DNA of 64,000 nucleotides from Glossina fuscipes (taxonomy: Eukaryota > Arthropoda > Insecta > Diptera > Glossinidae). Location: NCBI RefSeq assembly GCF_014805625.2, contig NW_023998422.1, positions 7,293,772 to 7,357,771 on the forward strand, written 5' to 3'. This document shows, piece by piece, positions 11,977-24,345 of the stretch; position 1 is the first letter of the stretch, and every line of letters starts with the position of its first letter. Below the pieces are notes generated by a model, which worked only from the letters and a program-made list of their open reading frames with translations, ran no database searches and was not told the DNA's origin. The position numbers and the translations under genes are program-made.

Positions 11977-14642
11977 AATCTGCTATGGGTTTGATTATGT
12001 AATTGATGTTGAAATCACAATAATGTTATTAACATCAACTATTTGGATGATGTTTGGAGGGATTTAAACCTTATTTTTATCTTGCTCGCAAGAAAATCTC
12101 GCAGAAAGCGAAACGAAACCAGTTAATGAGAATTTAAAACATTTTCTCGACTCATTCATCCTTAACGTTCAACAAGACCATACTTGGTATCTCTTAATGC
12201 AAAAATCCACATCTACATCTGCGGTCGCATAAATTCGTTGAGCATTCGGTCGAAGATACGTCTTTTTAAGGTCCAAATTGAATGGTTGAAGCGTTTATCA
12301 ATGCGATCAGATTTGGCTTTTTCTGATTTCTGACAAGCTTTCTCAAACCTCTTATCTTGATCGAAATTTATCTAAAATTAAACTATCATGAGGTAGCGAC
12401 ATATTCTTCTTTGTAATTAAAATGTCTGTAGCGCGATATCTCTTTCCATAATCATATGCCATCTCATGTTCATGCATGTAATTGCATCTAAATCCATGAG
12501 AGGGCCCTTTAGCTGGCTAAGAGTGAAACTACGATGAACTACGATGGTGTGTGCGAGGGTCCTTTTAGTTGAAAATTTTAATAGCCGGAGCATAGGACTT
12601 TGAAATGCTATGCCACTGAGGATATGGCGTAACTTTATTTTGCAAACGTCTTCATAAAACGTCTTGAATAAAAAAAGCATATCCTCTTTTTAGTTTCATT
12701 ATTCTCTTATAAAATACGCACACACTGATGTTCAAGTCACTTATTTTTTTGAAATCTTCATCATCAAGTCAAACTATCACAACTTTTGTTTTTTTGTGAT
12801 ATCACAAGAATGCGTATTGAAGGAGTGAAGAAAAACAAGGAAACAATATTAAGCACAATTTCGTTAAGTAATAACGAAAGAGAAAAAAAGACAAGTCTTA
12901 AGCAAATTCTTAAGCAAACTAAATTTTATATGCAAATCCATAAGGATTTTATGGAAACACATTGAATTGCGAGCGACATACACACTTGTGTGTAGGGCAC
13001 TGGTGATTGCATTAATAACGTCAAGCTTGATGGTGGAAAAAAACAATGTCATCCGTGACACGCTGGCTGCAGAAGGTTCATATAGAAGCTTTTTTGAGGC
13101 GCCCCTCAACGATCTCTTTGGCCAGCTGCAGTAGTGAACGTTCCCGTATTAAATGTACTTCAAGTCGCTTTTCCAACGCCTTACTGTCTTATACTAGTTC
13201 GTAGCAATAAGAGCAATTCGGTTATCTACCTCTGTAGGGTTAAAATCTAGGCCTATAAACGGAATGGTAAATATCTTCATCATTATAGTTACGCCATGTT
13301 ACGTAATTATTTTGGACAATCAATTAATGGCCCAATCCCGTTGCAGGCAATCGCTAGCGGCCTCCACCTCCTAGGCAGGTAGCCGCTTTAAACGCTCGGA
13401 GGCATCTATTTTGAAAAGTCAACCACAGGTTTTGTCAAATCGCGAGTCTCCGCGAGTGTCTTGGCAGACTCCCGGTAGGGATTAAATCAAAGTTCCTATA
13501 TTATGTCCCTTTCACGCTGCGAAGCTTCTCTATAATTTTGTATCTTTTCTTTTGGTTAAGTGCAGCTAAACTTCCAAGAGAAAACTTGAAATATTAAGGA
13601 AGGGCGGGGAAGAAGGTGGATAACAAAATCTAACCAATGTGAATATGAAGATTTTCTGTATCTGTTTATTACTCTGTAGCTGATAAAAGAGAGTTAGATT
13701 AAATTCAGAATGAAAAAGGTTTACACGGCCTCGAAGTATCGATGACCTATCTATCAACACGAACGAAAGCAGTGTATAGTGCTTAAACTGCCCACAATTA
13801 TTTCTCTGAATCAGTTCTATTATTGATGCGTAGTAATGATCGGCACTAAACCCAAAATATCTATTGATTATGAGGATAATGTAAAGGAAAAAATTATTGC
13901 GGTTTTTATCATTTTGATGGCGACTAAGTAGCCCGGTACAGGTAACTACAACGAAGTCAATTTACCATCGTCTACGGATGGTTATCTATGGGAATGCCTG
14001 CACACATGCATTCGATTTTGCTTACATGATGGCGGCGGCATTGCCACTCCTATACAATTTTAATTACAGAGCACACATATCCGCCGCTAGTTTGACGTAC
14101 AGAGAAGTAACAGAGTATATGTATATGCGTTCTTACGCACACTTGTACGTACGTGCATACTTTTTCCCCATCACAGCTCTATTTCCGTTGGCCTTACAAT
14201 CTCTTGCATCGAAAGATGGAAAAAAGATGTGTGTGTGGTCGTGTGCAAAGAAAGTATGTGCTATGCATGTTAAAGTAGTAGTCAAAAGTAAAAGAATAAT
14301 ATTAAAATGCATATGTATATGCATATGTATATATATATATATATAGATATACATTCAGGCATGGAGCAAAATACTCATTGTCATTGTGTCAGTTTGTTTG
14401 CTATGCAACGCAACATAATTTGCAAAAAATGTCATCATTGTCTTTAATAAAATGTGTTGTTCAAGCTGTTCTATGCGGTGACTATCACAGAGGACTTATT
14501 GTAACAAATTTAAATGAAATTCTCATAAAACATACACACACACGCACATAGCTATTTACATTCGTATGTACACACACTTTTGCATGTGCATATAAGTATT
14601 TTGTTTATATTTATGAGTTTGTGTATGCGTCTCTATCTCTCT

Positions 14643-14678
<36 letters not shown>

Positions 14679-16179
14679 AACAGGTAAAATTTAATGATGT
14701 ATCCTTAGTTGTTTGCGATGGGATGTAGTAAGTACCCAAGCGCACATGTGTAGTCATTATACTTTAACAACTGACCTTAATTATAGAGAAAAGCAGAAAA
14801 GCAACAGAAACTTTATACAACAGCTTGAAAGGTCATTATAAAGTAAAAGGAATCCAAAGTGATAAACAATGCAAAAATCACACACAGCCTGACTTTAATC
14901 TTTAATCTTTTCTTAATGCTTTTGAGCAAAGAAGAAAATGCCATAAATTATCCCAATTATTGGAAAAAGCTCGATCTATTGCCTCTTAGGCTTCCGAAAG
15001 AAGAGTAGTGAACTATGATCCCTTTAATCTTAATACAATGCTTGGGTTGCAAGAGAGAGCGCTTATTGCAAGAATCTTTTGGGATTTGAATGAATTTTGC
15101 TCAATTGGTCGAGCGTCCATTGGTTTCGTAATCACGATCCTTCTGGTAGTCAAAGTGACTTCAAGTAAAACGTAAGTAGTTGTTGGTAGTAGCAGTCAGT
15201 TTTGGTAAATACGCGAAAGCTAGAGCAGCGCGACTGAGTCCTGAGGATGGGTACAGGAACAGTTGGATGGTAGCCATAGATGCATCGGACAGGTAAATTA
15301 ATAAATACAGAAAAACAAATTGCTATACGCTTTTATACTCATCCCAGGAAGCATATTGAATTTGGCAAATGTCTGCAAAGGTGTTCCAACCATCTGTCCA
15401 AGTAGACTTAGCTGAACCGACTTAACCACATCTAACTGTCTGCTGGAAGTATTTTTACGGCATGAAAATGACATGGTCAGGTTAATTGTAAAAATCGGTT
15501 AAATCTTTTTAAGTGCGTGAGTTTGTTCAACATTTTTAGAAAACCAATGACTAGACATCTGGCACTGGGTGTCTGGGATACGATTGCAATGTGAATATCT
15601 TCGACCATTGCCTTAGATGGATATTCTCCCCTTCAAATGTGATAAATAATTGCGTCATAATTTTGCTGGAAAGGCTGCCCAACATATACTGCGGTTGCGG
15701 TTAGCAAGCTATTAAGTGCAGTCGCCCAGGCTAAGTGTGGTGTACTCAATGGCAACGTTATGCTGCTTAAACGGGTAAATGTATTATATTTTATGTTACA
15801 TTACGTCATAGCAATAGCTTGTGTAAAGTAGTTTGTTTGTGCATGAACATTTCTCCCGTATTAATTTTGTTGTTGCCATAGAAAAGATTGTCTTTGTTGA
15901 CAGAGCATGTTACGTTGTTAAGTCTTCATGATCGAATCAGTGCTGTTTAAATTAAATCGGTGGTGATCAGAAGGATCGATCATAGTTACGAATTTTGACA
16001 CTTTATACACGATCAGATAAACAAACAATATCCAGATCGAGTGAAAGAGACCTCATATGTTTTACGTAAGCACTTGTAAACGAAAGATTTGAACTAGACT
16101 TCGAGCTTGTTGATTTGTGTGGCCGTCTGTCTGCTTACCAGGCAAATTTTGTTAAAATTTCTTAAATATTTATATGTGT
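11977..16179. other. Non-coding stretch with microsatellites, no gene recognised
   Basis: This holds AT-rich unique sequence, a moderately GC-richer block at about 13330-13490 of unknown nature, TA repeats at 14319-14345 and 14646-14674, and unassigned short open frames. The 122-codon + frame at 13978-14346 ends in microsatellite-encoded residues and shows no domain. No gene or element recognised. Confidence 0.45.
14646..14674. repeat. TA microsatellite
   Basis: A near-pure TA dinucleotide array flanked by CA and pyrimidine-rich sequence. Confidence 0.95.
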
Positions 16180-16350
16180 ACGTAGGCAGATATCAAGTGG
16201 ACAGATAGACAGACGGAGAGATAGATAGCTAAATTAATATCGTGTTAAGAAAACAATTTCGGATTGAATGATGCATTAAAAACTGGGTCTAATGTAAGTT
16301 TTGCTGGGTGCTGCATACATCCGCACAAACTTAATTTGCCCTATATCACA
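16180..16350 (+). repeat. Copy of dispersed cagacgga / gctgggtgctgcat repeat
   Basis: GGACAGATAGACAGACGGAG, AT-rich spacer, then GCTGGGTGCTGCATACATCC and GCACAAACTTAATTTGCCCT. The same ordered blocks recur near 24060-24345, 27170-27430, 43590-43870 and 51960-52155, and reversed near 35970-36290. I recognise the pattern as a common dispersed repeat of fly genomes but cannot name the family with certainty. Confidence 0.55.
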
Positions 16351-16587
16351 AATGATGCAGAGCACATAATAAACAAACAAACGTTCCCTTAATAGACCAC
16401 AGACAATTTTGCATTTATAATGTATTGGTTGGAGAGGGTACGGGATATCAACACAATACATTTTAATAAACCATAAGAGGACAAAAGAGAATATTATTCA
16501 TCCTCTTTCGAACTTTAAGTAATGCATTTTAATGTATTCATTATATAAAATGATATTATAAGGCAAATATAGTTACTATCAACATTA

Positions 16588-16651
<64 letters not shown>

Positions 16652-18159
16652 AACCTTTATTTATGTAAGTGTGAAAGTAAAAAAAGAAAAAATTTTAAAT
16701 ATCTTATGAAAATGTTGTCTTTCATTGAAGGGGGAGCAAAGCAATGGAGCACTTTATATATATATATGTATATGTGTTATAAGGCAATCCCGAAAAAGAA
16801 AGTAAGTTCTTATCTTATTCTTTCTTTTTCAAGTTTGCATGTTTACAACTTGAAACTTTCATTCGCTATTTATTTTTCATTTCCTTTCTCAGCTTCTCTT
16901 TTGCCTTCGCATTACTTTGCAATTTACCTGCAAACAGTCAATATTTAGTTTAATTTATTACATCAACAGAACATTGTATGGCGCTCCTTTATTGATTTAA
17001 CAGTTTTTTTTTTGTTTTTGTTTTTGTTTTTTTCGTTCTTTCTTTCCTTGTTTTTTTGCATACACGTGGCTGCACTTTCAGGCCACGCCATAGTTAAATA
17101 CAGTAGATATTAAATGTATTTAGGTATGAACACATTTACTAACATATTTAATAGCAGTGTTTACCGTAATTTTTACACTTGAATAAACTACAAAGTCATA
17201 GATCAAAATCAATTTAAAAAGGGGGAGGGAAAAACACAAAAAAAAAAAAAAAAAATTCATTGACGCTCGCATCCCTCTTCTTCCCTTCTTTTCGTTTGTT
17301 CGTTTCGCACAAAAATTTATATATAAATAAAATATATTCGAGTATATATGTATATATAATATATTTGTTGTACTGTTTATGTTTATGTGTGTACTTGAGT
17401 GAATAAGTGCTTGAAGTAATTGCATAGTCTTTGACAAGCTGAATATTATAGTTATTAGCAAACGAATGCCTAAAGGAGGTGAGAAGTGTGAACGAAGGAT
17501 TACTCATATGGCAACTACTACTACGACTACTACTTCAAAAGAGTGAGTGAGTGAGTGAGAGAGAGAGAGAGAAAAATAGAGAAAATAATCAACAAGTTTT
17601 CTTTAGGTTTAGTAAACAATTGCAGGCATTCAAGCCTAAACCCATACATACATTCATACATAGTTGCATAGATAGATAAACATTTCAAAACGAAAAACAA
17701 AAAATGTAATATTTATGAGAGAAAGGTGTGTAACTGATGATGAAAAATACTTACCATGGCTTACCATGTGGAGGATGGGGTTTACTTAATTATTTTGCTA
17801 AACTGATAAACAAAAAAAAGTAGTTGCTTTTGTAAAGCTCTCAACTATAAGGAGATAAGAGGATGCAGTATCTCATTTCAATAGTTTTACGCTCTAAGGG
17901 ATATGTTGTAAAGACTGCCGCTTACCTCAACGAAAGCTAAATAATTTAGTTTTGCTTTAAAATCATTTTTCATTCATTTCGAATTTTTCTTTTAATTTTT
18001 AATGCCTCTCTCTCTCTCTCTCTCACACTCTCCCTCATCGATTCGTGAATTTATAATCTATTCAGTACAAGCTTCCAAAAATGTCCATATTCTCGCAGTT
18101 CTAGGTTGATTTCGCATTGAACCATTCCGACCTTTATCCGTTTGTTTCTGTTTCAATAC
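16351..18159. other. Non-coding stretch dominated by simple repeats
   Basis: This contains the TC array (16590-16649), T-rich patches near 17002-17055, an A-run at about 17239-17255, a GTGA/GA patch at 17543-17572 and TC near 18006-18025. Open frames here encode low-complexity peptides. No gene recognised. Confidence 0.5.
16590..16649. repeat. TC microsatellite, about 60 bases
   Basis: This is the longest uninterrupted dinucleotide array in the window. On the minus strand it reads GA, so it could also bind GAGA factor. No promoter elements were recognised next to it. Confidence 0.95.
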
Positions 18160-19260
18160 TTAGATTGCATTTTGGGCTAAGAACTCCGAGTTCTGATGTT
18201 CGATGAAGCTGTTGCCCTATTTCCATTTTTTTATCGGAAACAGTGGACACAAGAAATTAATTGTAAGGATGAAGAGTTATGTGATTTTGAAACAGGGCTC
18301 AAACAATTAGTATGGATCATGGCTGCATCGGCGGGTTTACGAGTCAGAGTAGAAATAGTCTACAATCTACCTATGATCATGCCATGTTCTTGCGGCAAGC
18401 CGGCATAACAATCGATCTGGTGCTTGTTGGTTTTTAAGTACGTTGAAGGTAGTAATCTAGCGGGTGCATGGTAGATTACTCTGCCATGTCAGTGCAATAC
18501 CAGAGACCTATATATCTCGAAGAAAAGTAGTTCACTGGTGTTGGCAACCAGGAAAGTATGGAGAATCCGAAGCAAGTACGGTTGTTTTTAACATCCGCCC
18601 AAAGTATGCCAAAGGCTTTGTAAAACAAACTGGGAGCCACGGGGGTCAGGAGGCTCGCCTCACAAAGCCACGTATGCCTGCGGGTGTATGATGGACTTTG
18701 TTCTTAAAGTCGTAATGAATAAATTAATTTTTACTATTCATGCAAAAAGGAATTGACGGACGGCCTTCCCTTTGGCCGATTAATAGAAACCCTTTCGTAA
18801 ATGCAAAAATGAAAAAAGGGATTTGACGGAAAGGTTTTTCCCCTTTTGCCCATTTTTACTTTTGAACATATGTCACGGATGCCTGCGGGTAATGGTGGTA
18901 ATTGATCAACAGCACAGTCGAAGCCTTATGGCGGAAGCAAGCGTTGATCAATTTGTGAGTCCTGACTGCTTGGGTGCGGCCCTTCGGGGAGTACTCGTGG
19001 TGGTTGTGGTTGACGAGTTCCTAGCTAAAATGGAACAATTTGAGTGCAGCTAGGCCTCACCATTGACCAGAGTGGGGTTTATTGTTCCATACACAATAAA
19101 CCGTTCTGGACTCTGGTGCTGTTTAGCCCCTACTCTGTGGGGATTGTCTAACTCGCCAGGGGGCGTAGTACGCTTAAAGCGGCTTGGGCCACCGTGGGGT
19201 TAAGCCTTTCAGGCAGGAACCCACGTTAAACTCTTGCCACAATTCTGGTGCTTCTTACAT
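18160..19260 (+). repeat. Unclassified interspersed repeat, moderately GC-rich
   Basis: This is GC-richer than its surroundings and has internal duplications: CACGTATGCCTGCGGGTG at 18669 versus CACGGATGCCTGCGGGTA at 18874, and GCAAAAAGGAATTGACGG near 18743 versus GAAAAAAGGGATTTGACGG near 18810. Its right part (about 18990-19225) is present in inverted orientation at 63797-64000 with very high similarity, apart from a segment of about 36-39 bases present only here (about 19153-19191). A more diverged copy lies at 39814-39930. The short open frames (60-76 codons) show no domain I recognise. It could be the untranslated part of a retrotransposon. Confidence 0.7.
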
Positions 19261-19316
19261 TGAAATTTTAAGTGCTCCCGATTCCAGATTAACATCTATT
19301 ATAAATTATAAGTAAG

Positions 19317-19487
19317 CCGCCTGAGTCCGGCCGAAGCCGTGGAATCTCGACTAGCAACTCAATGGTCGTTGGTTCGAATCTCAAGTGCGGTAGAGTTTTT
19401 AATAAGAGCCGATAGCCTTAGATACTAGTGCGTTAAGATTCTAGTCTTAGAATTTATTTCCCTGGCGAAATTAATAATAATATTATA
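19317..19487 (+). repeat. tRNA-derived SINE copy, near full length
   Basis: This is the best forward copy. The order is head CGCCTGAGTCCGGCCGAAGC, anticodon-like region CTCGACTAGCAACTCAATGG, B-box-like GGTTCGAATCTCAAG, linker TAGAGTTTTT, body AGAGCCGATAGCCTTAGATA then TTCTAGTCTTAGAATTTATT, and an AAT-rich tail. The B box matches the RNA polymerase III consensus well, while the A box carries an insertion or substitution. It sits directly 3' of the unclassified repeat. Confidence 0.75.
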
Positions 19488-21286
19488 AGTAATCTATGTT
19501 AGTTTGCTGCTGTTTATCTGCATTTCTTCGAAGGCGAGCTTTTCAGTCGCAGATGATAAGCAAAACAGGTAAATGACGGAAGGACGAAGCGAAACTCGCT
19601 TCAAGCCTATGTAATCAATTCCTACTTCTCTATCTGCTATATGTAGCTCCGCCACTTTTCAACGATAGGCAGCGACTTTCTTTCTCTTATTCTAATGTCT
19701 GTAACTGTTCCACTACCTGTGTATTATGAGCTTCATGCCAAACGTTAAATATGTATTTTCTTGCCATTATTGCTCGTAGCGGGAATAATGAAAATATCGA
19801 TTGATAAGTTTCATCATTTAATGGTCGGACAAATTAAATGAAAGAATGAATTGACAATTCCTTGGCTCTCCTTCGTTATTTTGCCCCTGTTTTCTGTTAT
19901 TTCCTTTTGCACGTTTATCCTTCCATTTTAAATCCATCCCTGCTGACCTATAAAAAAAGTTCCTTTGTTTCCTTATTTTGCTCGTTATAGTTAAAAATTG
20001 TACCGTTGCTTCCAGTTAATAGATTAAAACATTATATTGAATGATACTCGCGAGCCTTGAGTACACGCCAAGCTGGTTTGCACGTATGTTTGTACGAAGA
20101 ATGCAAACAAATAATTTTTTCTTTTTTTTTTCCTCTTTTTTGTCGATTTTCGCATTTCGCAAATGCTCGAAATTGTCAGCGTTTTCATTACAAGCACACT
20201 TTTTAAATACAAAGCACGCAAGTTTTTCGATAAGAAACAGACCCAACGACTGACGACCAAACGCGTACATAAAAGAGGTAATGGCAGCTGTCGCTAGTTT
20301 ACGGTATTAACTAATTCATTAACACAAAATGCCAAACGACCAACTAGGGAATTTAAATTGTTTCTTTTTTTTAGTTGTTGTTCTTCTTCTTCTTGTTATT
20401 GTTGCAAGTAATCCTCTAACTAACGTTACATTGTTGTACATTGAAACCTTCAAGGGTTACAATATTCTATGTATCTATGTATATGTGTATATCTACATAT
20501 ACATATAAATTTGTGTGTGTGTGTGTGTGTGTGTATGTACAACGAACAATTAAGAGTAAGTAACCGGACGATTCGATTGGGTTTAACACGAATTTTGAAT
20601 ACTTGTCGACCGGTGCCAAAAGTTTTGCTATGCGTCTAGGCGTTGGCCGCAATAAGCAGCAAGGTGCATAGAGTGTTGAATTAAATGCATCGTCACAAAA
20701 TTAAAGCGATAAACTGACATTCGAATTTATTCACTTGAAACGAGAGAAAAAAAACTGTAGCTTTATAAGTGAGTTCAGGCAGGTATCGGTGAGAGAAAAA
20801 ACGAATAGGATAGGATGGCGATCGGTAAACGTTTGCTAAGAGATACAAATAATTGAATTGAAAATAATTTTCAGAAAAGTCAGTCAAGTAAAACAAAAAA
20901 AAAAGGAAAAATGTTACGTCTATTGATTCATTGGAAAATTGACAACTGATTGACTTTCCAAGTGTTATGAAGTCTCACATTTCGAACTGTTTAGGTTGCC
21001 ATTCAAGCATAGGCTTAAGTATAAATCTGGGCTACAGAACTGTAACTATACGAAACTGTTCTTTGACGTGAACAGATCCCTGCTTTGAATAATTCAATTG
21101 GACTTGAGAAAGAAGGCAATGACGAGATTGGAGGCCAAACTTCTTCTTTGTCTTTCTCTATGATGTAATTATTCTCTTACGGCATCTTTGTCGATCATGA
21201 TGCGCAGTGAGCCATGCTAATCCCTACGACACTCGGCCGGAGTGTTGTATCAGAAATTGAAAAAGACTCCGGCAGAGTATGTTATA
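19488..21286. other. Non-coding stretch, no gene recognised
   Basis: AT-rich unique sequence with T-runs near 20107-20130 and a TG array at 20511-20533. Overlapping open frames on both strands around 20016-20270 are short and lack domains. Confidence 0.45.
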
Positions 21287-21424
21287 TTAGTTTGGGGAAA
21301 AAGAAATCCATTATTTTTATGAACTTCAGCATAAATCTGAAATTGTTTGATCGATACTTTACGAGAAATCTATCAGTGCAGCCATCTACCGAAAAAATAA
21401 TGGATTTCTTTTTCCCCAAACTAA
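21287..21424. mobile_element. 138-bp mariner-type MITE
   Basis: The left arm starts TTAGTTTGGGGAAAAAGAAA and continues ..TCCATTATTTTT. The right arm is its inverted complement, giving about 31 matching terminal bases. TA dinucleotides at 21285-21286 and 21425-21426 fit the TA target duplication of Tc1/mariner elements, and the terminal sequence style fits mariner. The roughly 75-bp interior has no coding capacity. Because the arms are nearly identical, both strands translate to the same ISLGKKKSIIF peptide, which is an artefact and not a protein. Confidence 0.85.
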
Positions 21425-21426
21425 TA

Positions 21427-22499
21427 TAAACATTTTCATGACTTTTGCAAATGGTGTTTAAGCGAATTTTTTGCAAGAAAAATACACAAGCGCTTCATGG
21501 ATCAAATAAAAACTGTCCTACTGCGCTATTTCTCGAATGATTTTCCTTTTAAAAAACATAAATGATTTGGACGATATACGTGTTTTTCGAAGCCCTAACT
21601 TGAGATTTAAATCGCATATCAAATCATGTCTTGATAGGGCTAACGCGTTAATGAACTTTACTAAAAGATGGCTTTATCTTGCAAAAAGGCTCACTGTCAG
21701 CCTAGTTAAACGTGACCGCTTTGGTCTCCTAACTATGATTGTTAGTGTAAATCAATCGAATGCATTCCCTATTTTTATTTCGCGAAGTTTGTTTTGGCAT
21801 CCACTTACAAAAGCCGCCTAATATTCGTTCAATTAATCTATCAAATCTTAAGAAAGAGACGATTCCTTCTAGGTATTGCTTTTATAGATAAACTACTTAC
21901 TAGAGGTCGATACATCTTTAGCTTTAACATTCCTAACAGAAAATTTTACGTATATCATCAAAGGGAACACAATGACGCACTAATTTTGAGTTTTTCTATA
22001 TTCTTCGCCCACTAGAGAAGGATTTTAGTCTTACCTTCTTCTAGAATTTAACGACTCTTTCAGAAACATAAGAAAATTCGTTTTTCTCTGCTTACCAACT
22101 GCTCTGCAACGGCTTGTGTGCGGTTAAATTACATAACAAAATAGGGTAACGTCGTACATTTCTCATATATTATTTTATGTCCCAACGTTAACGTGTACGC
22201 TTACCGTAATCAAATAACTCATACATATTTAAAAAAAAAATATTAACATAACTGCCATACAATGTTTTATTTTCTTTTCCTTTGCTTTCTTCCTCCTTAG
22301 TGCATATTACAACTAGCTATACATGTTCTTAGGTTAAGTTTGATCTATTATTTTTAGCTTAATATCAAATGTTATCATTCAACTGACAAAACAACTCTGT
22401 AGTTAAATTTATTGTAAATAAACAAATAACTGAAGTCCTATATATATATATATGAATGGAATGAATGTGGATATGAAATAATGAAAACACATATATGTA
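21427..22499. other. Non-coding stretch, no gene recognised
   Basis: AT-rich sequence between the MITE and the Tigger element, with a short TA array just before 22500. The open frames at 21537-22015 (+) have no recognisable domain. Confidence 0.45.
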
Positions 22500-22501
22500 T
22501 A

Positions 22502-23535
22502 CAGTAAAAGCTCCTTATACGCGGGGTATACGGTCCATAAAAACTGCTGAGAATACAGAAACCATGAATACGGAATTGTAATTTATATGGGATTATAGGG
22601 GATACGTTGACTAGGTGACAAAATCAAAAAATCAATTTAATTAAAGTTTTTGAACATTTTGATTAGCTATCTTAAGGCTTAGGGGCAATGGTTTGAAGAA
22701 TTTTGTAATTTTCTCTTGTCGCTTAAGCAATTTGCCTCTTAAAAATAAGACTTTGTTCCATAGACGGATCAATGTTCATATGGAAATCGCCAAACTCATT
22801 TGCCCTTCTTAAAGCTTCACTAAGATTTTCCCAGTGTTTGTTGGAGCCTCTTCATCAATGGGCTGTGAATTTAACATTTGTTCCAAGTCGGTTTCAGTCA
22901 AATCTTCATCTTGCGATTCAAGCAATTCTTGAATGTCACTTGATTCTATCTGTTCGCATCCATCTCGCCCTATTCCATTCGCTATTTCGGCGACGTTTGC
23001 AGTCAAAATTTGAATTTGCATAGATTCTCCGTCATTTTCCGCAGTCAGAGCTGGCCACAGTTTGTTGCAGCATGATCTCAATATGTGTGGTTTTAGTTCT
23101 TCTAATGATTTTTTTTATGTTTACGATGCATTTTGTTATGTCGAATTTCTGCCCACATTCCATAGTATTCAGTATGATTTTCAAGGTTCGTCTAATGTAA
23201 TAGAACTTAAAGGCCTGGATTATTCCGTGGCCCATAGGTTAAAGCAAAGTCGTCTTGTTGGGAGGTAAAAATATGACTTTTATGTTTAGATGCATAGTTT
23301 CAAGTTCGCGATGATGACCTGGTGCATTGTCCATAGCTAGAAATGCTTTAAAGTCTAAATTCTGTTCTTTTAAATTACTTTCGAGTTCAGAAACAAAACA
23401 ATTCCGGAACCAGTCACAAAAAATCCGCGAATAAAGATATTTATAGCCACGATTATTGGAATTGGGTCGCCTTTTTTTTTGTCCGCGAAGAGCGAAAGTG
23501 CGAATAAAGGAAGCACGAATAAGGAACTTTTACTG
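22502..23535 (-). mobile_element. Tigger/pogo-type DNA transposon, internally deleted
   Basis: Terminal inverted repeats are CAGTAAAAGCTCCTTATACG at the left and, on the reverse strand, CAGTAAAAGTTCCTTATTCG at the right. Each is flanked by TA (22500-22501 and 23536-23537). Starting with CAG and duplicating TA is characteristic of pogo/Tigger elements. At 1034 bp it is much shorter than an autonomous element. It retains the C-terminal half of the transposase on the minus strand (see the pseudogene entry), so the 5' half of the gene has been lost by deletion. Confidence 0.88.
22675..23420 (-). pseudogene. Tigger/jerky-type (DDE_1) transposase, C-terminal relic
   Basis: Minus-strand translation gives, in order, NWFRNCFVSELESNLKEQ, then FLAMDNAPGHH with the second catalytic Asp at 23331-23329. 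Next come FLPPNKTTLL, an in-frame TAA at 23241-23239 where the family usually has Gln, and PMGHGIIQAFKFYYIRR. Further on are CCNKLWPAL, an acidic region (DIQELLESQDEDLTETDLEQ) and ALRRANEFGDFHMNIDPSME near the C-terminus. In active relatives the third catalytic Asp lies in an MDQG-type motif. Here that motif is MGHG, with Gly in place of Asp, 32 residues after the second Asp. The catalytic triad is therefore broken, and the N-terminal DNA-binding half and first Asp are absent. A frame change lies between the GIIQAF and CCNKLWP blocks. Confidence 0.88.
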
Positions 23536-23537
23536 TA

Positions 23538-24059
23538 TATACATATATTCATATTACGCATATGTAAACATGTGGAAGCTTGCAGGGACAAAAAATCTTT
23601 CCAAACTCCTGAATATCTCTTTACTTAGAAGAAGAATAAAACCAAGCGAAAACATTATAGTTGGGCTGGACCCACTATTAAGTACCCTACAGCATATTGA
23701 CTAACACAATTCTTACTTTTGCCATATAACATAACAGTTACGTCACGTTTATATATCAACTTGTTATTATGGGTAAAAATTTTCGTGAAAATCCTTATAT
23801 AGGGTGGGATGCAAAAGTAGACCAAGATTGTTCAAATTTAGTTAGTACTGTTAAATATTTTAATCTTAAATTACAGTCATGATTGAGTTTTCATCATAAA
23901 GCATTGAAAATTAGACCTTTTTGTCATATAAACTTTAGTTTTCGTTATAAGAGAATGGATCCCAAAAATTGCCCCAGGCAATCCAAACTTTTCACATCGA
24001 TTTAGAATACCTAAAGATTAAGCCACGTTTGCTGAGAAATTTTGAAAATTCCAACTTTT
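23538..24059. other. Non-coding stretch, no gene recognised
   Basis: AT-rich sequence with no splice-bounded open frame or element end identified. It may contain diverged parts of the dispersed repeat that follows. Confidence 0.4.
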
Positions 24060-24345
24060 TTCCATAGAACGACTTTTCGAAATAGGGCATTATACGTCCC
24101 ATGGTCGAAAAAGTGGACCGATTCAAATCGTTTTTAATGGCGTTCGTCCTTGGGCTGAAGCACATCTGTGCATCAAATTCCATCACAATATCTCAGCTAC
24201 CTGCCTGACACCGCCTGTACCACAAATTTACATGGACAGAGGGACAGACTGGCATAAAATCATTTTTCGCATTGATCGATATAATAAAAGGCGAGTCTAT
24301 CTTAAGTCCTTCTGGTTGTTACATACGTGCCGTTGTCCCGTATCA
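24060..24345 (+). repeat. Copy of dispersed cagacggac-type repeat
   Basis: The blocks occur in the family order: GGCGTTCGTCCTTGGGCTGA, CAAATTCCATCACAATATCT, GGACAGAGGGACAGACTGGC, then TTGATCGATATAATAAAAGG-like sequence and TCCTTCTGGTTGTTACATAC. The phrases match the reversed copy at 35970-36290. Confidence 0.55.

Noticed and set aside
13978..14346. 122-codon + strand open frame as a membrane protein gene
   Set aside because: The C-terminal part is encoded by a TA/TATG microsatellite, the start context is poor and no family motif is visible.
21214..21476. Open frames on both strands sharing an ISLGKKKSIIF peptide
   Set aside because: The shared peptide is produced by the inverted arms of the MITE, not by a gene.
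22809..23235. Two separate small genes on the minus strand
   Set aside because: Both frames are pieces of one Tigger-type transposase C-terminus inside an element with defined ends.
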